A DNA stretch of 64,000 nucleotides, taken from contig NZ_CP094532.1 in NCBI RefSeq assembly GCF_022811685.1, positions 2,584,501-2,648,500 on the forward strand. Reading direction: 5' to 3'. Made by a program: the position numbers and the translations under genes. Every line of letters begins with the position of its first letter. Positions within the stretch are counted from its first letter, which is position 1. The DNA is from Chryseobacterium suipulveris (GTDB lineage Bacteria > Bacteroidota > Bacteroidia > Flavobacteriales > Weeksellaceae). This document shows positions 1-7,441 of this stretch, one piece after another. The notes under the pieces are model-generated. The model made no database searches. It was not told where the DNA came from and saw nothing but the letters and a program-made list of their open reading frames with translations.

Positions 1-597
1 ACGATTTTCGTTATCAAACCCAATATAGCTTCCGTAAAAACCTTCACCATAACCCGTTTCGAATGCGAAGATGTTTCCGCCCTTTTCTTCATCAGGTTTG
101 AGGAAGGCAAACTGGTCGATTGCTCCGTTTTCGTCAAAAAAATGTTGGTGGAAAAACTCCTCGTAAATCCCCATAAAGTCATCGCCTTTTCGGTGGAACA
201 ATCTTTTTTCCAAATGATTCAAGCAATCCTGAGTTTCTGCATCCATAAAGCACCCCATTCCGCTTTCCACGGGATAGCCGAAAATTTCGCCTTCCTTCAA
301 ATCAGCCGTGTTCTGACCATCGGTTGTCGCTAATTTCCAGTTCGTAACCTCGTTCGCATTGAAAACAATTTCCACATAAGCAATGCAGTTGGACTCTTTT
401 TCTTTATGCACCAAAACTTCGAATTCGCCAACAGGAAAATCTTCATTGAAAGCAGCCATATCTCCCGTTAACAGAAGATCGCACGCTACAATTTTTCCCG
501 TCGGAAGATGGATTTTTCCTGCGTCGAAAGTTTCAATCAAAGGACTTTCAACAAAATTTTTGCTGAAGAGTTTCGCGATATTTTCAAGGTGCGTCAT
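1..597 (-). CDS. DUF4241 family protein (3' end outside window)
   Basis: An open frame runs from an ATG at 595-597 to the window edge with no stop, giving 199 residues starting MTHLENIAKLFSKNF. It has features I associate with DUF4241: an early segment DAGKIHLPTGKIVACD, and a later YPVESGMGCFMD followed by a Gly-rich GYGEGFYGSY stretch. No signal peptide or membrane segment is visible, so it is probably cytoplasmic. Function is unknown. It lies downstream of valS on the same strand, separated by a phased repeat hairpin, so it may be read through from valS. Confidence 0.75.
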   Translation of the reverse strand, partial: MTHLENIAKLFSKNFVESPLIETFDAGKIHLPTGKIVACDLLLTGDMAAFNEDFPVGEFEVLVHKEKESNCIAYVEIVFNANEVTNWKLATTDGQNTADLKEGEIFGYPVESGMGCFMDAETQDCLNHLEKRLFHRKGDDFMGIYEEFFHQHFFDENGAIDQFAFLKPDEEKGGNIFAFETGYGEGFYGSYIGFDNENR

Positions 598-605
598 AAT
601 TAAGG

Positions 606-697
606 TTTGAAAGGGTTTGAGTTGATTTGAGTTTATTTGATGTTGCGGAGCTTCTTAAACCCTCAAAGAATTTCAAATAAAATCAAACAACTTCAAA
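606..697. repeat. Period-10 phased repeat hairpin between valS and DUF4241
   Basis: TTTGA occurs at 606, 616, 626 and 636, exactly 10 bp apart. After a short spacer the inverse TCAAA occurs at 663, 673, 683 and 693, again exactly 10 bp apart. The two halves can pair as one long imperfect hairpin. The right half ends three bases before the valS stop codon (700-702) and the left half begins nine bases beyond the start of the next gene. The same layout recurs between rpoC and DUF3467. Confidence 0.8.
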
Positions 698-699
698 TT

Positions 700-3318
700 C
701 TAAAGCGTTTTCAGTTTCTCCTCCAGAAGTGCGATTTTTTCCTGCGCGTCTTTCTGTTTTTTCAGTTCGTTATCCACTACCTGTTGCGGAGCTCCTGCCA
801 TAAATTTCTCGTTGGAAAGTTTCTTCTCAACTGAAATCAGGAATCCTTTCAGGTATTTGAGTTCTTCCTCGGTTTTGGATTTTTCTTCTGCCAAATCAAG
901 GTTTTCACTCAGAGGAATTGAGATTTCCGTGGCTCCAACTAAAAAGGTGAAACTCGGTTTGTCGGTTTTCTGCGCAAAATGGATTTCAGAAATATTCGCC
1001 AGCTTTTTCACTAATTCTTCATTGGCAAAAGAGTCGGTGTTGGTAAAAACCTCCACTTCTTCCCTTGGTGAAATTCCTTTTGACTGTCGGTAATTCCGCA
1101 CTCCAGAAATCAGTTCCTTAGAAGTTTCGAAATTTTTAATCAATTCACTATTAAAGCTATCAGCTTTCTTTTGTTGCGAAATGACCAATGCGTTTTCAGG
1201 AGTTCTTGCGGAAATATTCTGCCAAAGCTCTTCCGACAAAAACGGCATGAACGGATGCAGCAGTTTCATTAATTCCTCAAAATATTCGATCGATTTATGA
1301 TAAACTTCCGCCGAAATCGGTTCGCCGAAATTGGGTTTGATCGCTTCCAGATACCAAGAACAGAAATCGTCCCAGATCAGTTTATACACCAAGTGCAGCG
1401 CATCAGAAATTCTGAATTTTTCGAACTGGTCTGCAATTTCGGTGATGGTTTTGTCCATTTGGTTTCCAAACCATTCGATGGCCTGTTTGTCGGAGCTGTT
1501 GGGTTGCAGCGTTTCGTTTTTTTTCCAACCCTGGATCAGTTTGTAGGCGTTCCAGATTTTGGTGGCAAAATTTCTTCCTTGCAACATCAGGTCTTCATCG
1601 AAAAGCAGGTCGTTTCCTGCAGCGGAACTCAGTAAAATTCCTACGCGAACTCCGTCTGCACCGTATTTGTCAATGAGTTCAATTGGATCGGGTGAGTTTC
1701 CGAGCGACTTCGACATTTTGCGTCTTTGCTTGTCGCGAACGATTCCCGTGAAATAAACATTTTTAAAAGGAACCTCTTTTCGGTATTCCAAACCGGCCAT
1801 AATCATTCTTGCAACCCAGAAGAAAATAATATCGGGACCCGTTACCAAATCCGAAGTCGGGTAGTAATAATTAATGTCTTTATTCTCGGGATCGAGCATT
1901 CCGTCGAACACCGAAATCGGCCACAACCACGAAGAAAACCAGGTATCGAGCGCATCTTCATCCTGCTTTAAGTTTCGAGTTTCGAGTTCCGGGTTTCGAG
2001 TTTTTTGTTTGGCTAAAGCCAAAGCATCTTCGATATTTTCGGCAACCACAAAATCGTTTTCTCCACTACCATAGTAATACGCCGGAATTTGCTGTCCCCA
2101 CCAAAGCTGTCGGGAAATATTCCAGTCGCGGATGTTTTCCATCCAGTGTTTATAGGTGTTCTTGAATTTTTCAGGATGGAATTTCACCTCGTCGTTCATC
2201 ACCACATCCAATGCTGGTTTAGCGATTTCCGACATTTTCAGGAACCACTGCTGCGAAATTTTCGGCTCGATTACGGCACCAGTTCTTTCGGAGGTTCCCA
2301 CTTTGTTGATATAATCTTCCTGCTTTAGCAATAATCCTTTTTCCTCCAGTTCTTTGGCGATGAGCTTTCGTACTTCGAAACGGTTTTTGCCTGCGTAGTG
2401 AAGTCCGTGCTGATTGAGATTGGCGTCATCATCCAAGGAATCGATCATCTGCAGGTTGTGACGTTGCCCAATTTCGTAGTCATTTGTGTCGTGAGCAGGA
2501 GTGATTTTCAGTGCACCCGTTCCGAATTCAATATCCACATAATCATCCTCAATTATAGGGATCACGCGATTCGCGATGGGAACGATCACATTTTTTCCTT
2601 TTAAATGAGCATATCTTTCATCATTAGGATTAATGCAAACCGCGGTGTCGCCGAAAATGGTTTCAGGACGAGTTGTTGCTACAGAAAGAAAATCCTCCGT
2701 TCCTTCAATTTTATATTTTAAATAATAGAGTTTTCCTTTCTGTTCTTTAAAGATAACTTCCTCGTCAGAAATATTGGTTTTGGCTTCCGGATCCCAATTT
2801 ACCATTCGGTAACCGCGATAAACCAGATCTTTATTGTAAAGATCTACAAAAGATTTGATTACCTGCTGCGAAAGCTTGGGTTCCATCGTGAACCGCGTTC
2901 TTTCCCAGTCGCAGGAAGCGCCGAGTTTCTTGAGTTGTTCCAAGATTGTTCCACCGTATTTGTCGGTCCATTCCCATGCATGTTTCAAGAATTCTTCTCT
3001 TGAAATATCGGACTTGTTGATTCCTTCCTCTTTCAGTTTTGCCACGACTTTTGCTTCAGTCGCAATCGAAGCGTGATCCGTTCCGGGAACCCAGCAAGCG
3101 TTGAAACCCTGCATTCTTGCGCGGCGAACCAAAACATCCTGAATTGTATTGTTCAGCATATGTCCCATGTGAAGAATCCCAGTTACGTTTGGCGGTGGAA
3201 TAACGATGGTGTATGGCGGCTTTTCGTTGGGTTCAGAATGAAAGTAATTGTTCTCCAACCAGTAACTGTACCATTTCTGTTCAGTTTCCTGGGGATTATA
3301 TTTGTCCGAAATCTGCAT
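700..3318 (-). CDS. valS: Valine--tRNA ligase
   Basis: Class Ia aminoacyl-tRNA synthetase of 872 residues that charges tRNA-Val in the cytoplasm. The HIGH-type motif is HMGH near residue 50, after PPPNVTG. The KMSKS motif is present as RRKMSKSLGN near residue 534. The connecting editing domain lies between them (TTRPETIFGDTAV). The C-terminus is the Lys/Glu-rich coiled-coil arm typical of ValRS. Length is normal. Near residues 440-450 the linker KTRNPELETRN is encoded by a four-fold period-7 array (1971-1998) like the intergenic arrays elsewhere in the window, followed by a GGCTAAAGCC palindrome. It appears to be first in a unit with the DUF4241 gene. Confidence 0.97.
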   Translation of the reverse strand: MQISDKYNPQETEQKWYSYWLENNYFHSEPNEKPPYTIVIPPPNVTGILHMGHMLNNTIQDVLVRRARMQGFNACWVPGTDHASIATEAKVVAKLKEEGINKSDISREEFLKHAWEWTDKYGGTILEQLKKLGASCDWERTRFTMEPKLSQQVIKSFVDLYNKDLVYRGYRMVNWDPEAKTNISDEEVIFKEQKGKLYYLKYKIEGTEDFLSVATTRPETIFGDTAVCINPNDERYAHLKGKNVIVPIANRVIPIIEDDYVDIEFGTGALKITPAHDTNDYEIGQRHNLQMIDSLDDDANLNQHGLHYAGKNRFEVRKLIAKELEEKGLLLKQEDYINKVGTSERTGAVIEPKISQQWFLKMSEIAKPALDVVMNDEVKFHPEKFKNTYKHWMENIRDWNISRQLWWGQQIPAYYYGSGENDFVVAENIEDALALAKQKTRNPELETRNLKQDEDALDTWFSSWLWPISVFDGMLDPENKDINYYYPTSDLVTGPDIIFFWVARMIMAGLEYRKEVPFKNVYFTGIVRDKQRRKMSKSLGNSPDPIELIDKYGADGVRVGILLSSAAGNDLLFDEDLMLQGRNFATKIWNAYKLIQGWKKNETLQPNSSDKQAIEWFGNQMDKTITEIADQFEKFRISDALHLVYKLIWDDFCSWYLEAIKPNFGEPISAEVYHKSIEYFEELMKLLHPFMPFLSEELWQNISARTPENALVISQQKKADSFNSELIKNFETSKELISGVRNYRQSKGISPREEVEVFTNTDSFANEELVKKLANISEIHFAQKTDKPSFTFLVGATEISIPLSENLDLAEEKSKTEEELKYLKGFLISVEKKLSNEKFMAGAPQQVVDNELKKQKDAQEKIALLEEKLKTL
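1971..2023. repeat. Period-7 array inside valS coding sequence
   Basis: On the + strand AGTTTCG-like heptamers follow one another at 1971, 1978, 1985 and 1992. They are followed by the palindrome TTTGGCTAAAGCCAAA at 2008-2023. Both parts resemble intergenic elements of this window, yet they lie in frame in valS and encode a linker between conserved ValRS blocks. Confidence 0.65.
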
Positions 3319-3373
3319 AAAATCTTAAATAATTATTAAAATATCAGTGCAAAAATAGGGTAAATAAAATTTT

Positions 3374-3406
3374 TTGGAATGATTATTAAAATAATTTTTA
3401 ACTTTG
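3374..3406 (+). promoter_or_regulatory. Flavobacterial promoter for the DUF1573 gene
   Basis: A -33 TTG at 3374-3376 and a -7 TAACTTTG (consensus TAnnTTTG) at 3399-3406 are separated by 22 bp. The ATG follows about 50 bp later, in a gap between divergent genes. Confidence 0.6.
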
Positions 3407-3457
3407 TTACTCGATTTCAATCTAACAACAGATATTAACAAAAAACAAATTAGGAAT

Positions 3458-3988
3458 ATGAAAAAGATTTTCGCAGCACTTTTCATTACTGCATCATTTG
3501 CTTTCGCTTCGGCGCAAACCATTTCATTCGACAAAACGACTTACGATTACGGAACAGTAAAAAATGGATCCGACGGACACAGAATGTTTACCGTGAAGAA
3601 TACAGGAGACAAACCTCTGATCATTTCCAGAGTTCAGGCATCTTGTGGATGTACCACACCGGAATGGAGCCAGGATCCTATTATGCCAGGAAAAACAGCA
3701 CAGTTAAAAGTGGGTTACAACACCACTATTACCGGACCCTTCACTAAATTGATCGAAGTTTTTTCTAATGACCCTCAAAACAGCAGATCAGTTATCAACA
3801 TCAAAGGAACTGTTGAGGCCCCTGCGCAAGCACAAGGTCAGATGATGGAAATGAAGTCAAGTGAAGTTGCGACTGCGAAAACTGCTGTGTTGCAACCAAT
3901 GCAAGCTGCAAGAGCAGAGGTCGCTGTAAAAGCAGAGCCAGCGCAAAAAGCAACAAAGAAAACTGCAAGAAAAGCTGCCGCAAAATAA
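3458..3988 (+). CDS. Exported DUF1573 domain protein
   Basis: A 176-residue protein. The ATG at 3458 is preferred because it begins directly with a signal peptide (MKKIFAALFITASFAFASAQ), whereas the upstream in-frame start would add 18 unrelated residues. Residues of about 20-120 form a DUF1573 Ig-like domain with the usual FDKTTYDYGTVKNG, F.VKNTGDKPL and CGCTTPEW motifs. The C-terminus is a low-complexity Ala/Lys/Glu tail. It is probably periplasmic or envelope-associated; the molecular role is unknown. It has its own promoter and terminator. Confidence 0.88.
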   Translation: MKKIFAALFITASFAFASAQTISFDKTTYDYGTVKNGSDGHRMFTVKNTGDKPLIISRVQASCGCTTPEWSQDPIMPGKTAQLKVGYNTTITGPFTKLIEVFSNDPQNSRSVINIKGTVEAPAQAQGQMMEMKSSEVATAKTAVLQPMQAARAEVAVKAEPAQKATKKTARKAAAK

Positions 3989-4010
3989 TTAAGAATTAAA
4001 AAAATCCTAA

Positions 4011-4040
4011 AATCACTTCATAATTGGAGTGATTTTTTTA
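4011..4040 (+). terminator. Rho-independent terminator after DUF1573
   Basis: The stem AATCACTTCA / TGGAGTGATT has a short AT loop and is followed by a T run on the + strand. It sits about 20 bp past the DUF1573 stop. Confidence 0.75.
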
Positions 4041-4062
4041 TTTTAGTTTAAAATTAAAAGAT

Positions 4063-4932
4063 ATGGATTTGGATTTCACCGATAACTTTGTTGTAAAAGG
4101 AAAGTTCTCAATTAAAAACGCTGATACCGAATACACAGGGAAATTAACCAAAGAAGAAGGGCAAAAAATGCTGCAGGATGAAAAAGTTAAGCTGCGCAAA
4201 TTGCAGGAACGGCTTTATGCTGATGGAAGCAAATCCCTCCTCATTGTTATCCAGGCAATGGATGCGGCCGGAAAAGACTCACTGGTTGAACACGTTTTTG
4301 GAGGAGTGAATCCACAAGGTTGTGAAGTGACCAGCTTCAAAGCACCAAGTACCAAAGAATATTCTCACGATTTTCTTTGGCGCCAGTATCTTGCACTTCC
4401 TGCTAAGGGAAAGATTGGGATATTCAACAGAAGTCATTATGAAAGTGTCCTGGTTTGTAAAGTTCATCCGGAATACAACCTCAGCGAGAAAGTTTGGAAA
4501 TCCATTGACGATTTCGACGACAAGTTCTGGGAAAACCGATACGAAAGCATCAGAAATTTCGAAAAACACCTCGCTCAAAACGGAACGACGATTGTAAAAA
4601 TCTTCTTGAATGTCTCTAAAAAAGAACAGAAGAAAAGGTTTATTGACCGAATCGACGAGCAGGAAAAAAACTGGAAATTCTCGATGGGAGATTTACCGGA
4701 GCGTGCATTGTGGGATAAATACATGAAGGCATATGAAGAAGCCATCAGCGAAACCTCGAAAGATTATGCACCGTGGTTTGCGATTCCCGCCGATGATAAG
4801 TGGTTTGCGAGAGTAGCAGTAATACAAATTATTATTGACGCGTTGACCGGAATGGACCTGAAATATCCCGTGCTTTCCGACAAGGACCGCGAATCGCTAC
4901 AAGAAGCCAAACAGCAGTTGCTGAACGAGTAA
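4063..4932 (+). CDS. Polyphosphate kinase 2 family protein
   Basis: A 289-residue PPK2-type polyphosphate:nucleotide phosphotransferase, which moves phosphate between polyphosphate and nucleotides in the cytoplasm. The Walker A-like motif QAMDAAGKDS lies near residue 67, and the PPK2 signature IGIFNRSHYE near residues 120-130 ends with the conserved VKVHP-type segment (VLVCKVHPEY). Length matches single-domain PPK2 proteins. Whether it prefers AMP, ADP or both cannot be read reliably from sequence. It stands alone between a terminator and the RNase P RNA gene on the opposite strand. Confidence 0.9.
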   Translation: MDLDFTDNFVVKGKFSIKNADTEYTGKLTKEEGQKMLQDEKVKLRKLQERLYADGSKSLLIVIQAMDAAGKDSLVEHVFGGVNPQGCEVTSFKAPSTKEYSHDFLWRQYLALPAKGKIGIFNRSHYESVLVCKVHPEYNLSEKVWKSIDDFDDKFWENRYESIRNFEKHLAQNGTTIVKIFLNVSKKEQKKRFIDRIDEQEKNWKFSMGDLPERALWDKYMKAYEEAISETSKDYAPWFAIPADDKWFARVAVIQIIIDALTGMDLKYPVLSDKDRESLQEAKQQLLNE

Positions 4933-4979
4933 TTTTTCAAAAAGAATTTCGGTTGGAAATTATCTTCCGACAAAAAAAA

Positions 4980-5289
4980 CCACAAGAAAAACTATAAGCC
5001 GGATTCTGTTCCCCAAAAATGGGGCGCCTGTTATTTATCTGCGTTTTACATTGCTGCAAAACTTTAGCTGTTTACCCCTCGACATTGGACGAGCCGCCCT
5101 TGATTGCCGATATACTTAACATTGCACCGCAAAGAGTTTACCTGATTTCACTATAAATTAATATACATTCTTTCTGTTGCACTGGTCCTGATCTCGCGAC
5201 CGGCGGACGTTATCCGCTTTGCTGCTCTGTGGTGTCCGGACTTTCCTACTTTCGCCGAGACGAAAATCAACAAGCCGTTTTTCTTGTGG
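4980..5289 (-). ncRNA. rnpB: RNase P RNA (bacterial type A)
   Basis: Read on the minus strand, the conserved RNase P core AGGAAAGTCCGGAC is near the 5' end and the 3' part has the AGAATCCGGCTTATAG block. The ends pair as helix P1: GTTTTTCTTGTGG (5277-5289, + strand) is the exact complement of 4980-4992. These ends set the limits at about 310 nt. The RNA is the catalytic subunit that removes tRNA 5' leaders. Confidence 0.93.
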
Positions 5290-5306
5290 ATGGCAAAGAT
5301 AAGGAG

Positions 5307-5359
5307 AAATACGAAATACGAAGGACGAATTACAAATTACGAATTTTGAATTTTGAATC
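5307..5359. repeat. Period-7 array upstream of rnpB
   Basis: Seven consecutive heptamers of the form AA(A/T)(T/G)(A/T)CG drift from AAATACG through AATTACG to AATTTTG. They lie between the 5' end of rnpB and the start of mscS. The array belongs to the same period-7 class seen between other genes in the window. Confidence 0.7.
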
Positions 5360-5399
5360 AGAGAGAGAATTGGTTTAAATGGTTTTTATAAATTTGCGT

Positions 5400-6239
5400 A
5401 TGGATTATTTTAGTGTAGTTTCCGCGGTTCTTGAAAGGTGGTATCTCAAGTTTGCCCAGTTTACCCCAAAACTGATCGTGGGGATTATTATTTTCTCCTT
5501 TTTTTTGATCGCGAGCAGTTTCCTAAGCAAAGTCGCTGTACGCATTTTTAACCGCCTGTTTCCGAAAAGCAGAAGATTCGATACCGTTGCCTCCTTAGTT
5601 GGATTTTTTAGATTTATGATCCTCCTTTTCGGCACATTTATCACGCTTGAAGTAATGGGACTCAGCGGATTTTTTCTGAAACTTCTTGGAAGTTTGGGTG
5701 TTGCAGGGATTATTGCCGGTGTTGCCTTAAAGGATTTGGTATCGTCGATGTTCTCGGGGATTTTGGTAGGGATGGACAAATCATTCAAAGTCGGTGATCT
5801 CGTGCAAATAAGCAATATCACGGGAACAGTGGAGGAAATAGGTTTTTTGACTACCAAAATTATCGCTGATGACGGCAAGAAAGTGTATTTACCCAACCAA
5901 CTCATCTTCAACTCGCCTTTTATCAATTTCACAGCTTCGGGAGACCGGAAAATTTTCATCGATATTGAAATTCCAAACACGCAGGATCTGGAGAAGTCAA
6001 AACGTGTGATTTACGATGAAGTATCGAAATTTGAATTTGTTGATCAATCAAGAAAACCGCAGGTAATTCTATTGAAACAAAACTTGGGAATTTTCACGAT
6101 CGAGGGACAGTTTTGGATTCGCTCTGGACTTAATATCCAGGAAGTGAGGAGTGAGGCATTACTCAAAATTAAGCAACGACTGGATTCCGAGGGAATTTCT
6201 ATGGTGAATCCTGTAGCTACTAATCCAGGAAACCTTTAA
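5400..6239 (+). CDS. MscS-family mechanosensitive ion channel
   Basis: A small inner-membrane channel of about 279 residues that releases solutes on hypo-osmotic shock. The N-terminus has hydrophobic segments near residues 15-40 and 60-80. The pore helix and beta domain follow: GVAGIIAGVALKDLVSSMFS, then VGDLVQI and GTVEEIGFLTTKI, then the VYLPNQLIFNSPFINF strand. The start at 5400 is preferred to 5379 because a TAAATTTG -7-like element at 5389-5396 would put transcription start at about the second ATG; this is weak evidence. The gene converges on the nuclease gene with an 11-bp gap. Confidence 0.9.
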   Translation: MDYFSVVSAVLERWYLKFAQFTPKLIVGIIIFSFFLIASSFLSKVAVRIFNRLFPKSRRFDTVASLVGFFRFMILLFGTFITLEVMGLSGFFLKLLGSLGVAGIIAGVALKDLVSSMFSGILVGMDKSFKVGDLVQISNITGTVEEIGFLTTKIIADDGKKVYLPNQLIFNSPFINFTASGDRKIFIDIEIPNTQDLEKSKRVIYDEVSKFEFVDQSRKPQVILLKQNLGIFTIEGQFWIRSGLNIQEVRSEALLKIKQRLDSEGISMVNPVATNPGNL

Positions 6240-6250
6240 TACAGTGGTTT

Positions 6251-6745
6251 CTATTTTCTGAAACTCCATGGGGAAACCGAATTGGGGTCGCTCCACAAAC
6301 CGAGTTTATTTTTCTTGGCAGTTTCTTCAAGTCGGGCATAATCTGCATCGGAAGAGTATTTTTTGTAATGCCAAGCTAAACCAAATTTCACCATTTCTTT
6401 ATTGACATTGGTGCCGTCTTCCAGAAAAATTTCGGCAATCAGTCTCCCTCTTGAATCATAAGAACCGTTTCTCCCATTACTGATAATGGTCGCATTTTTT
6501 CCAAAACAAAGGTCGGAAAGCCGTTCTTTGGATTTTGTTCCGAATGGCTGTCTTTTCTCGGGTGCGTCGATATGTTCCAAACGGACGCTCATTGGAAATT
6601 GGTAGTAGAGTGCTTCAACAGTATCGCCGTCTTTTACCCCGATTATTTTTACTTTCAACACGACGCTATTCTGATCCGCGTTAGCAAATTTTGCTGGAAT
6701 TAATGTTGCGAAAAATAGTAATAAGAGAAGAAATGATTTGTTCAT
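6251..6745 (-). CDS. Exported thermonuclease-family nuclease (SNase-like)
   Basis: A 164-residue staphylococcal-nuclease-fold protein with a signal peptide (MNKSFLLLLLFFATLIPAKFANA). It keeps the catalytic pattern: VKDGDTVEA with the metal-binding Asp, VRLEHIDAPE with the first Arg, DSRGRLIAEI with the second Arg region, and NVNKEMVKFGLAWHYKKY near the C-terminus. It is expected to cut DNA or RNA outside the cytoplasm in a calcium-dependent way. Convergent with mscS. Confidence 0.9.
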   Translation of the reverse strand: MNKSFLLLLLFFATLIPAKFANADQNSVVLKVKIIGVKDGDTVEALYYQFPMSVRLEHIDAPEKRQPFGTKSKERLSDLCFGKNATIISNGRNGSYDSRGRLIAEIFLEDGTNVNKEMVKFGLAWHYKKYSSDADYARLEETAKKNKLGLWSDPNSVSPWSFRK

Positions 6746-6830
6746 AGTAGATTTTAACTATGCAATTTACAGAATTTCTTGAAAAAATAATATTGTGGAT
6801 GCTCTAAATATCTTATAAGCTTTATGATAA

Positions 6831-6916
6831 TAACCACAAAGTCACAAAAGGTGTATGTCAAAAATTGATACAGTCGAAAATACCACCTATTTAATGACAC
6901 AAAAGTTTAGAAAAAC
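6831..6916. repeat. Dispersed intergenic repeat, copy A
   Basis: It contains TAACCACAAAGTCACAAAAG, then CACCTATTTAATGACACAAA and AGTTTAGAAAAA. The same order of blocks with small changes occurs at 26955-27045. It lies between the nuclease gene and the DUF3467 terminator. Confidence 0.55.
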
Positions 6917-6933
6917 TCTGGCACTTTTTCGCA

Positions 6934-6968
6934 CAAAAAATATCCCGATTCCTAAGAACCGGGATTTA
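6934..6968 (-). terminator. Rho-independent terminator after rpoB-rpoC-DUF3467
   Basis: The stem ATCCCGATTC / GAACCGGGAT (6942-6951 with 6956-6965, one mismatch) has the loop CTAA and, read on the minus strand, is followed by a T run. It lies 55 bp beyond the DUF3467 stop. Confidence 0.75.
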
Positions 6969-7023
6969 CTTTTATACTAAACTTTGTCAAAGATTTTAAC
7001 TTTGACGAAGTGAGTTGGCAATT

Positions 7024-7329
7024 TTACGCCTGAACGTTGTTTTGTCCCAATACGAACGGCTCAACTTCCTTGATTTCGCCAAACTGCTGCTCGTAATTAG
7101 CGATGTTTTGTTGCAATGCAGCAAGAACTCTTTTAGCGTGAAGCGGAGCCAAGATTACTCTTGATCTCACGTTTGCCTGCTGAACTCCCGGCATCAATTG
7201 GATGAAGTCTAATACGAATTCAGATGGAGAGTGGTTAACCAATGCAAGGTTACAGTAAACACCTGCAGCGATCATTTCGTTCAATTGAATGTTGATGTTG
7301 TTTGGATCTTGGTTTTGATTGTTGTCCAT
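7024..7329 (-). CDS. DUF3467 family protein
   Basis: A 101-residue cytoplasmic protein. The segment AAGVYCNLALVNHSPSEF followed by DFIQLMPG and RVILAPLHAKRVLAAL is the DUF3467 pattern. The family is commonly encoded after rpoC in Bacteroidota; its role is unknown. It is separated from rpoC by a period-10 repeat hairpin and followed by a terminator, so it is likely the last gene of the rpoBC transcript. Confidence 0.88.
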   Translation of the reverse strand: MDNNQNQDPNNINIQLNEMIAAGVYCNLALVNHSPSEFVLDFIQLMPGVQQANVRSRVILAPLHAKRVLAALQQNIANYEQQFGEIKEVEPFVLGQNNVQA

Positions 7330-7340
7330 TTTTAAAATTT

Positions 7341-7437
7341 TTGTTTGATATAATTTGATTTTGTTTGATGTAGTTTGATTTGGTTTGAAAGCAGAACGTT
7401 ATCAAACTTTCAAACCTTATCAAACGATTTCAAACTA
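7341..7437. repeat. Period-10 phased repeat hairpin between rpoC and DUF3467
   Basis: TTTGA occurs at 7344, 7354, 7364, 7374 and 7384, exactly 10 bp apart. After one spacer block the inverse TCAAA occurs at 7402, 7410, 7420 and 7430. The right arm ends a few bases before the rpoC stop (7442-7444), so the element fills the whole intercistronic gap. This is the same design as 606-697. Confidence 0.82.
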
Positions 7438-7441
7438 TTAG

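Noticed and set aside
4980..5289. Protein-coding reading of the stretch after ppk2
   Set aside because: The conserved RNase P core and closing P1 helix show it is rnpB.
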